A stretch of 38,613 nt of DNA, from the NCBI GenBank assembly GCA_031292735.1, contig JARLGP010000179.1, forward strand, positions 1 to 38,613. Reading direction: 5' to 3'. The stretch's first letter is position 1. Each line of letters starts with the position of its first letter. This document shows, one piece after another, positions 32,179-38,613 of this stretch. The notes under the pieces were generated by a model. The model ran no database searches. It worked only from the letters and a program-made list of their open reading frames with translations, and was not told the origin of the DNA. The translations under genes were made by a program, and so were the position numbers. Origin of the DNA: Holophaga sp. Lineage in GTDB: Bacteria > Acidobacteriota > Holophagae > Holophagales > Holophagaceae.

Positions 32179-33321
32179 ATGAAGGTTCTTCTTTTAGATA
32201 CAGCTTTTGCCGCGGCTCCCATCTTTAATTACTTGCGCGATGCGGGACATGAAGTTTGGGTGATGGGAAACAGACCTGATGACCTGCTGGCAAAAAAAGC
32301 AGAAGCGCGATGGATTGACCAGGATTACAGCGATACAGAACGTGTAGCCAGGATCATCAAGGCCCTGGGGATCGAGCGGGTCGTTCCAGGTTGCACCGAC
32401 GTTTCCATCGAGACATGCCTGTCTCTCGGATTGAACCAGTACCTGGTGGATTCACCGGCCACGAACCACACCCTGTCGAACAAGGGCGCTTTCCGTAAAC
32501 TATGTGCGCAACTGGACCTTCCAGCACCCAGGACGATTGCGAAGGAGGCGTTCCCAAAAATCGGGCGGTTCATTTGCAAGCCTGTGGATGCCTTCAGCGG
32601 TCGCGGCATAACCGTTTTCAATGGAGAGAATCCCCAGGAGCTGGAGACGGCCTGTGCGATCGCCAGGAAGGGCAGCCCGACCTCCAGTATCCTCATCGAG
32701 ACATTCGCCAATGGCGATCTGTACAGTTGCAGCGGGTTCGTGGTTGACCGGCGGTTGACGGATGTTTTCTATGTGCTGGAAGGATCTTCCGCTAATCCCT
32801 TTGCGGTCGATACCAGCTATGTCGTGCATGACCTTCCGGTATCCTGCACGCGAGAACTGGAAATGGGCCTTGAAAAGCTCTGTTCCGCACTTCAACTCAA
32901 AGACGGTCTGCTTCATACCCAATTCATCATTGAAGGCGGCCGTCCAAGCATTGTAGAGGTCGCGCGGCGCTGTCCTGGTGACTTGTATTCCTTGCTGGTT
33001 GAATATAGTACAGGCTTCGAGTACGCTGCGCATTACGCGTCTTTCTTCATCGGTGCTGAACATAGGTCGGCAACGACGGAGCGTCGTCATGTGCTGCGTC
33101 ACACGGTCACGTCGGAAGATCGCTCAATTTATGAAGGACTTAGATTTGTCGAGCCGAGGCCTATTCGTGCCTTTTTCTCCCTTCAGCGTGTTGGACAGGA
33201 GCTTCTCGCACGCCAGGGCAACCGCGCCGGGATCCTGTTCACCGAAAGTCCAACCCATGAGCAGTTATGTCTGGACTACCAGCGCTGTCTCGATCGGACA
33301 TTCTATGATGTGGCTTGGTAA
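32179..33321 (+). CDS. ATP-grasp ligase-like protein
   Basis: 380-residue protein with an N-terminal pre-ATP-grasp Rossmann part (VLLLDTAFAAAPIFNYLRDAGHEVWVMG). An ATP-grasp core follows: ICKPVDAFSGRGI at about residues 130-145 (ATP-binding Lys and loop), ILIETFANGDLYSCSGFV, and TQFIIEGGRPSIVEVARRCPGDL with metal-binding Glu residues. Such ligases join a carboxylate to an amine or hydroxyl using ATP. Placed next to an oxidoreductase and a sugar aminotransferase, it may add an amino acid or other acid to an amino sugar; this is inference. It starts 35 bases after the oxidoreductase, with GGAAACGAGG before the ATG. Confidence 0.78.
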   Translation: MKVLLLDTAFAAAPIFNYLRDAGHEVWVMGNRPDDLLAKKAEARWIDQDYSDTERVARIIKALGIERVVPGCTDVSIETCLSLGLNQYLVDSPATNHTLSNKGAFRKLCAQLDLPAPRTIAKEAFPKIGRFICKPVDAFSGRGITVFNGENPQELETACAIARKGSPTSSILIETFANGDLYSCSGFVVDRRLTDVFYVLEGSSANPFAVDTSYVVHDLPVSCTRELEMGLEKLCSALQLKDGLLHTQFIIEGGRPSIVEVARRCPGDLYSLLVEYSTGFEYAAHYASFFIGAEHRSATTERRHVLRHTVTSEDRSIYEGLRFVEPRPIRAFFSLQRVGQELLARQGNRAGILFTESPTHEQLCLDYQRCLDRTFYDVAW

Positions 33322-33407
33322 GGTCTTGGTGATAAACAGGACTCTTGCTCTTGTGAAAAGTCACCGTTCCTCGTCTGGTTTTAATGACTTTTTTATGGAG
33401 AAGAGGC

Positions 33408-34523
33408 ATGGTCAGACCATTGTACGTAACCCGACCGTTATTGCCGGACATGAATGATTTCCAGGCCATCCTGGCAGAGACCTGGCGCATGAAAATTCTT
33501 ACCAACTGCGGACCGCTCCATCAAAAACTGGAATCCGAGTTGCGCAGCTATCTAGATGTCCCGACCGCCATGCTGTTCAACAATGGAACGATCGCATTGT
33601 TGGTTGCATTGAAGATGTTCGATTTGCCGATGGGAAGCGAGGTCATCACCACCCCCCTGACTTTTGCGGCAACCGCGCATGCCATTTCATGGAACGGCCT
33701 TACGCCGGTGTTTGCAGACGTGTTGCCCGGGACGCTGACGATCGATCCGGATTCCGTCAAGAAGGCAATTACTCCCAAGACATCCGCGATCCTGGGGGTT
33801 CACGTCTATGGCAACGCATGTGAACTGGATGAACTGCAGACGATTGCAAACCAGCATAGCCTGCGCTTGATATACGATGCTGCGCACGCCTTCGGGATGA
33901 CCATCCACGGGCGGTCGATTGGATCCTATGGGGACGCTTCTGTTTTTTCATTTCATGCGACCAAATTATTTCATACCCTTGAAGGCGGGCTAATCGCCAC
34001 GAACCAGGCCAAGGATGCGTCCACCATCTACTTTCTCCGTAACTTCGGCATCAAAAACGAAGAAGAGGTCATTTCCATTGGCATCAATGGCAAAATGAAC
34101 GAAATCCAGGCAGCAATGGGGCTTCTCAACCTTTCCTTGATTGACAAGGAAAAGCAGCTCCGTGCCGAGCTCAGGGCCAAGTACTGTGAAATGCTTGGAA
34201 ATATCCCTGGAATCGGGCTTCAGCCTTTGCAGCCTGGGGTATCGCGTTCTGAACAGTACTTCCCCATTGTAATTGATGCGGATGTATTTAAACGCTCACG
34301 GGACGATATCTATTCTGGACTGGCAAAACGCGATATATTCGCAAGGAAATACTTCCATCCCATCTGCACCGATTTCCTTCCATATAAGGATTTCCCAGTC
34401 TGCTCGACTCGAAGCAGGCCCTATGTGGACACCGTCAAATCACAAGTCCTCTGTCTGCCTTTTCACGGAGGGGTTGATGATGTCGATTTGTCCGATATCC
34501 GTTCCGAATTCCTGGGTGGCTGA
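33408..34523 (+). CDS. DegT-family sugar aminotransferase, VioA-like
   Basis: 371-residue PLP enzyme. VTRPLLPDM...LAETWRMKILTNCGP at the N-terminus, GNACELDELQ and IYDAAHAFG (Asp157), and the PLP lysine Lys186 in FSFHATKLFHTLEGG are visible. The opening resembles dTDP-4-amino-4,6-dideoxyglucose transaminases (VioA type), differing from the perosamine-type enzyme at 16875. The substrate may be dTDP-4-keto-6-deoxyglucose made by rmlB. The ATG at 33408 was chosen for its GGAG and AAGAGG ribosome sites; a start at 33384 is less likely. It follows the ATP-grasp gene by 86 bases. Confidence 0.82.
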   Translation: MVRPLYVTRPLLPDMNDFQAILAETWRMKILTNCGPLHQKLESELRSYLDVPTAMLFNNGTIALLVALKMFDLPMGSEVITTPLTFAATAHAISWNGLTPVFADVLPGTLTIDPDSVKKAITPKTSAILGVHVYGNACELDELQTIANQHSLRLIYDAAHAFGMTIHGRSIGSYGDASVFSFHATKLFHTLEGGLIATNQAKDASTIYFLRNFGIKNEEEVISIGINGKMNEIQAAMGLLNLSLIDKEKQLRAELRAKYCEMLGNIPGIGLQPLQPGVSRSEQYFPIVIDADVFKRSRDDIYSGLAKRDIFARKYFHPICTDFLPYKDFPVCSTRSRPYVDTVKSQVLCLPFHGGVDDVDLSDIRSEFLGG

Positions 34524-34797
34524 GGTTTCCAACCAGGGCCACCGCATGATACGAAGGCGGTTCTCAATGCCCCATGTCAGGCGACTTCCGAAACTGAACC
34601 CTCCTGGGTGAATTTTCGTGCTGCCAGTGGGGTGAAGGAGGTCAAGCCAGGGTCATTCCGTAACGGCCAATAAAAACTCCAATCGCTTGCTCGCCAGGGA
34701 CCGCTGAATTTATGCTTTTACTTGCTATAGAGACAGACAACAATGGGCTTACATATCTGGCCGGAACGACGATGCGTTTGTGATCTAGGAGGAAAAG

Positions 34798-36111
34798 ATG
34801 TGGTTTTCCAAGCGGTCAATTGCGCGCGTCGCAGATGCTGTAACTGTGCCGGCAGACACCGGTGTCGCAGGCGCCGAAGAGAAGCAGAAATTGATTGCGA
34901 TAAGAAATCCCCATCGGACTTTTGAGGAAATCCCGATCGCCTGGCATGCTGTCGGAGAGCCTTCCGGAGATTTCATGACTGATTTTACCGCCATGGTTTC
35001 GTGGTGCGCGGCCAACGGGAATGTCGGCCGGCATCACCGGGTAAGTCTGGGGATGGAAGCGGAGCCCTATGGTATTGATGTCACGTCCTTTCCCGACACA
35101 GATGCGAAAGCAAAGGCCCTAGTCCAGCATGCTCTTTCCGTCGTGGATCACCATAAGATTCACTGGAGTTGGTTGTACCAGCATCTGGCCGAATGGGATT
35201 CAAGAATGCTGCTACTGAATGTGCTCGCCTACCGATCATTGGGCTGGCACTACGTTCCCATGCCCTTGGATAGCCAAAGTTTCTGGGAGTGCCTGGCCAC
35301 GTTGGGCAGTCTCGCTGGCAACGGGTTGGATATCAATGACACCCCATTGGCCGGTTTGAGTCCTTATAAATTAAATAAGATGAATCTCCGCACGATCGGT
35401 TGCAAGGTCGAGTTGTTTTCCGATCCTTTCGGTGTCTTCAATGAGTTCATCTACTCGCAATACTATCTGCGTGGGCGCAAAAGCGTCATTCGTCCCCAGG
35501 CAGGTGACTGCGTGATCGATTGCGGTGCCTGTTTCGGCGGAACGTCCCTGAGTTTTGCTGACGCTGTCGGTCCTAAAGGCAGAGTGATATCGTATGAGTT
35601 CTTTCCGGAAAACATCCAGATATTCAAGGAAAACATTAGGTTGAACCCGGATCTTGCCAAGCGAGTGACCCTCGTCCCGAATCCCGTCTGGTCGAAGGCG
35701 GGGGTCGTGATGTCCATCGAGGGATATGGGCCCGCGACCCAGGTCCACCTGCAAAATGAGCGATCAGTTAATGCTTCTGGAGAACTCGCAGGTGCTAGAA
35801 AGGTCTCGGCCACCTCGATTGACGAGACGGTCAGAGAATATAAGCTCCAGAAGGTCGATTACATAAAAATGGATATCGAGGGTTCCGAACTGATGGCCGT
35901 GCGTGGAGGCCTGGATACGATCAGGAAATTCCGGCCGACTTTGGCGATCTGTGTTTATCATAAATTGATTGATTTTTTTGAAATTCCACAAGAAATTGAT
36001 AAATTAAATCTGGGATACAGATTCTATTTACAACATAGCACGGTTCATGGCGATGAAACCGTAGTGTTCGCGTCTGCACGGGACCATTCGAATGCAGATG
36101 TAAATACATAG
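34798..36111 (+). CDS. FkbM-family methyltransferase
   Basis: 437-residue protein with a SAM-dependent FkbM-type domain in the C-terminal half. CVIDCGACFGGTSLSFAD at about residues 237-254 (SAM site), ISYEFFPENIQIFKENI, and VDYIKMDIEGSELMAVRGG near 355-373 (the family hallmark) are present. The first 200 residues match nothing I know and may bind the acceptor. AGGAGG before the ATG supports the start. Such enzymes O-methylate sugars in glycans or natural products. It ends a plus-strand block of sugar-modifying genes, after a 274-base gap. The C-terminal end becomes AT-rich. Confidence 0.82.
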   Translation: MWFSKRSIARVADAVTVPADTGVAGAEEKQKLIAIRNPHRTFEEIPIAWHAVGEPSGDFMTDFTAMVSWCAANGNVGRHHRVSLGMEAEPYGIDVTSFPDTDAKAKALVQHALSVVDHHKIHWSWLYQHLAEWDSRMLLLNVLAYRSLGWHYVPMPLDSQSFWECLATLGSLAGNGLDINDTPLAGLSPYKLNKMNLRTIGCKVELFSDPFGVFNEFIYSQYYLRGRKSVIRPQAGDCVIDCGACFGGTSLSFADAVGPKGRVISYEFFPENIQIFKENIRLNPDLAKRVTLVPNPVWSKAGVVMSIEGYGPATQVHLQNERSVNASGELAGARKVSATSIDETVREYKLQKVDYIKMDIEGSELMAVRGGLDTIRKFRPTLAICVYHKLIDFFEIPQEIDKLNLGYRFYLQHSTVHGDETVVFASARDHSNADVNT

Positions 36112-36448
36112 AACCTTTGGGATTCTATCTCATGATGCTCATAAGTTGATAATTTCAATCACAAGACCCCATAGGGGCTTTCGTGGGCTTTTAGCATCCG
36201 CTAATGTGAACGCTATTCTAAGAACACTCAAGACAAATCGTCCAACTTTGGGCTCCCATCCGTTCGAAACCGCCAGCGCCCTTCCGGCAAGGGAGCATGA
36301 TTGTTGAACGGCCGGCAATTAATCTAAAAGGCATTGGGGAGCACGCGCCCCCGCCGAGCCAGATCGGTGCCCTCCTGGTGGACGCCTGCACTGGTTCACA
36401 GGCGGCGAATGGCGGCCCAGTTCTGTTAATCTCAACACAAGGATTTAT
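36112..36448. other. 337-base gap before msbA
   Basis: No gene seen. A short hairpin CCCC-ATA-GGGG at 36167-36177 is followed by a weak T-run and might be a terminator for the FkbM gene. The rest changes from AT-rich to GC-rich. A consensus promoter for the exporter was not recognised. Confidence 0.35.
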
Positions 36449-38236
36449 ATGCCTCCGATTCGCCGATTCTTTCTGAAACACCTTCGCCCCTACCTGCTCA
36501 GCGGCTTCGGGGGTGCCTTGCTCTTCACCGTCGGGAACTCGTTCCAGGCGTTGATGCTCCTTTCTCTCAAATTGATGTTCGACGTGCAGTTCCGCATGGG
36601 CGGGGGCAGCGGCGTCACCCTGCCCAAATCGGCCCAGAGGCTGTTCGCCTTCCTGCCGGCCACGAATCTGATCGAGCAGAGCCCCTACCTGATTCCGGTG
36701 ATCATCGCCATGCTGTTCATTCTTCGTGGGCTGCTCCTCTACATGGGCAGTCTGCTGGTGGCCCGGGCGGGTATGAAGGCGGTCCGGGACCTCCGGGAAA
36801 AGCTCTTCGATCGGGTCCTTGTCCAGGACCCGATCTATTTCCAGGTGCATCCGGTGGGGGAGTTGATGAACCGCGTGCTGGGCGACGTCCAGGTGGTCCA
36901 GTCGCTGGCTTCGGGACAGGTGGCGGAGATCCTCAAGCAGATCTCCATGGCCGTGGTGATGCTTATCTTCATTTTCAAGACCGACTGGCGCCTGGCTTGT
37001 TTCCTGATGCTCATCTTCCCCATGGTCGTGCTGCCTGTGCGCTATCTCGCCAAGGCCATCCGGCGGCAGGGACACAAGGCCCAGGGCGGGGTGGACATGC
37101 TGCTCCAGCGCCTGAAGGAAGTGCTTTCCAACATGCGCGTAGTGAAGGCCTTCGCGCGGGAGGATTACGAATCTGAACGGTTCCGGGCCCAGAGCCACCA
37201 GATCTATCGCATGGGCCTGCGGGTCGTGCGGATTCAGTCGATTTCCAGCCCCATCATGGAGAGTGTCGGCGGAATCCTCCTGGCGGGCCTCGCCCTCTAC
37301 GGATCCACCCGGATCCGTGCCGGTGCAATCACTGGAACCGGGTTCCTGGTGTTCCTCCTGGCCATCTACCAGCTCTACGACCCCATCCGGGTCCTCACCC
37401 GCATTTTCGGGGACATGCAGATGTCTTCGGTTTCATTGGAACGGATCTTCCAGATCCTTGATTCCAGCCCGGTCATCGTGAGCCCCGAGCATCCAGTCTC
37501 GATGCCCACCAAGCCGCAGCGGCTCGCCTTCGAAGGGGTCCGGTTCACCTATGGGCAGCACGAGGTGCTTCAGGGGTTGGACCTGGAAGTCAATTGCGGA
37601 GAAACCGTAGCTTTGGTGGGCGGGAGCGGCGGCGGGAAGACCACGCTGGTGAACCTGGTACCCAGGTTCTTCGATCCCACCGGTGGAAGGATCACCATCG
37701 ACGGCGTCGACATTCGGGAATACGACCCAAGGGATCTGAGGCGGCACATCGGTATGGTCACCCAGGAGACTCTTCTCTTCCTGGACACCGTGCACGACAA
37801 CATCGCATACGGCCAGGAGGCGACTCGGGATGCGGTGGTGCAGGCTGCCATGAAAGCCCACGCTCACGAATTCATTGTGACTTTGCCCAAGGGCTACGAC
37901 ACGCCCCTGGCGGAGACGGGGTCCAGCCTCAGCGGGGGCCAGCGCCAGCGCATCGCCATCGCCAGGGCGCTGCTCCAGGATCCGCCCATCCTCATACTCG
38001 ACGAGGCCACCAGCGCCCTGGACACCGAGAGCGAACGCGCCGTTCAGGCCGCCCTGGAAGAATTGATGAAGGACCGCACGACTCTGGTCATCGCCCATCG
38101 GCTGAGCACCATCCAGCGGGCCACACGTATCTGCGCCCTGAAGCATGGCCGCATCGCCGAGGTTGGCACCCACGAGCAACTGCTCAAATACGAGGGGGAG
38201 TACGCTCGCCTCTACAACATGCAATTCCAGGCCTAA
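36449..38236 (+). CDS. msbA: MsbA-like lipid A-core flippase (ABC exporter)
   Basis: 595-residue half-transporter. Six membrane segments lie in about residues 15-310. The ATPase domain follows: Walker A GGSGGGKTT at 390-398, signature LSGGQRQR at about 494-501, Walker B ILILDEATSAL near 515, and the H-loop His in VIAHRLST. The order and length match the MsbA/lipid-exporter group, which flips lipid A-core across the inner membrane in Gram-negatives. Other type IV ABC exporters look alike, so substrate is inferred from the envelope genes around. AAGGA precedes the ATG. An inverted repeat follows the stop. Confidence 0.86.
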   Translation: MPPIRRFFLKHLRPYLLSGFGGALLFTVGNSFQALMLLSLKLMFDVQFRMGGGSGVTLPKSAQRLFAFLPATNLIEQSPYLIPVIIAMLFILRGLLLYMGSLLVARAGMKAVRDLREKLFDRVLVQDPIYFQVHPVGELMNRVLGDVQVVQSLASGQVAEILKQISMAVVMLIFIFKTDWRLACFLMLIFPMVVLPVRYLAKAIRRQGHKAQGGVDMLLQRLKEVLSNMRVVKAFAREDYESERFRAQSHQIYRMGLRVVRIQSISSPIMESVGGILLAGLALYGSTRIRAGAITGTGFLVFLLAIYQLYDPIRVLTRIFGDMQMSSVSLERIFQILDSSPVIVSPEHPVSMPTKPQRLAFEGVRFTYGQHEVLQGLDLEVNCGETVALVGGSGGGKTTLVNLVPRFFDPTGGRITIDGVDIREYDPRDLRRHIGMVTQETLLFLDTVHDNIAYGQEATRDAVVQAAMKAHAHEFIVTLPKGYDTPLAETGSSLSGGQRQRIAIARALLQDPPILILDEATSALDTESERAVQAALEELMKDRTTLVIAHRLSTIQRATRICALKHGRIAEVGTHEQLLKYEGEYARLYNMQFQA

Positions 38237-38245
38237 ACCCTGGCC

Positions 38246-38272
38246 CCGGGCGGCCTAGTGGAGGCCGCCTGG
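38246..38272 (+). terminator. Candidate terminator hairpin after msbA
   Basis: Stem GGCGGCCT/AGGCCGCC with loop AGTGG, extended by CCG/TGG to eleven pairs with one G-T, starts ten bases after the msbA stop. There is no T-run after it, so intrinsic termination is uncertain. Confidence 0.4.
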
Positions 38273-38613
38273 GCACGCCCGGACATCGGCCTCTGGGGCG
38301 CAGCCTTCCGTCCGCGCGAGGGAGTGACATGCTTGGTTTGCCATGAAGGATGCGCGGGCCGGCCCGGAGGAGCCTGGTCAGCTGGAAAGCCCGGGGATGA
38401 TCCCGGAATCCTCTGGTTGGGTCCAGCCCATGCACCTGCGGCAGGGCCTGGAGGGCGGACACGCCGCCTTGCGAGCGTGACCCAAAAATCAGAAAACCCT
38501 TCAGGCCGGGCACGGGCGAAGCCCGCTCCTCTTCCTGCGGCACCCTTCGAGCGAGTTCCTTTTACGCTCACGCCATGGCGGCGTTTCGCAAGGAGCGTTT
38601 AAGTTTTGGTTCC
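38273..38613. other. Right-end 341 bases without a gene
   Basis: GC-rich sequence with open frames on both strands but no family match. A small perfect hairpin CGGGC-GAA-GCCCG lies near 38510. The stretch after 38440 looks like a structured intergenic or dispersed repeat rather than coding DNA. Whether the next gene begins beyond the window is unknown. Confidence 0.35.

Noticed and set aside
1..38613. JUMPstart/ops element, CRISPR repeats, tRNA or rRNA genes
   Set aside because: Looked for by eye on both strands; no GGCGGTAGC-type ops element upstream of the sugar operons, no regular spaced repeats, and no cloverleaf or rRNA signature were found. A covariance search would be decisive for RNAs.

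Overview
The window is a 38.6 kb stretch of a GC-rich Gram-negative chromosome. It is almost entirely given to surface polysaccharide and lipopolysaccharide synthesis, with an accessory layer of toxin-antitoxin modules and insertion-sequence debris. The envelope is indicated by a lauroyl/myristoyl-type acyltransferase, a GT9 heptosyltransferase-like enzyme and an MsbA-type flippase. Codon use is strongly G/C-ending in the core genes. Two genes (about 12.45-13.6 kb and 26.2-27.4 kb) are AT-rich, and the block 31-36 kb is intermediate, so the locus looks assembled by transfer. The phylum cannot be fixed from sequence alone; a holophagal acidobacterium is my guess, not a result. No rRNA, tRNA or CRISPR array was seen.

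Layout. 0-4.2 kb (+): the tail of a probable outer-membrane protein, then gmd, fcl, a UDP-glucuronate decarboxylase and a glycosyltransferase. 4.2-7.4 kb (-): a GalE-like epimerase, a GT4 enzyme and an LpxL-like acyltransferase. 7.5-10 kb (+): a YhbY-like RNA-binding protein and an unusual FHA-GAF-kinase-like protein. 10-11.3 kb (-): a RES toxin/antitoxin pair whose toxin appears frameshifted. 11.3-16.7 kb (-): two acyl carrier proteins, a VOC protein, an SDR reductase, a KAS III condensing enzyme and a NeuD-like acyltransferase, broken by an AT-rich glycosyltransferase on the other strand. 16.9-19.2 kb (+): a perosamine-synthase-like aminotransferase and a glycosyltransferase. 19.2-20.7 kb (+): nested AbrB/PIN toxin-antitoxin modules with a small inverted-repeat element. 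20.7-22.7 kb (-): GT9 and GT2 enzymes. 22.8-25.9 kb (+): rmlA, rmlC-like, rmlD, rmlB. 26.2-27.4 kb (-): an AT-rich putative glycosyltransferase. 27.6-28.9 kb (+): class II DAHP synthase. 29.0-31.0 kb: a rearranged insertion sequence and remnants. 31.1-36.1 kb (+): Gfo/Idh/MocA oxidoreductase, ATP-grasp enzyme, a second sugar aminotransferase and an FkbM methyltransferase. 36.4-38.2 kb (+): MsbA-like ABC exporter.

How the genes fit together. The locus can supply GDP-fucose, probably GDP-perosamine, UDP-xylose, possibly UDP-galactose, and dTDP-rhamnose, plus possibly a dTDP-4-amino sugar. Several glycosyltransferases use them. The most distinctive part is a compact acyl-ACP module (KAS III, ACP, reductase, NeuD-like transferase) divergent from the perosamine-type aminotransferase. 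It suggests that a short 3-hydroxyacyl chain is built on a dedicated carrier and transferred to the amino sugar. This is inference from gene content and needs biochemical proof.
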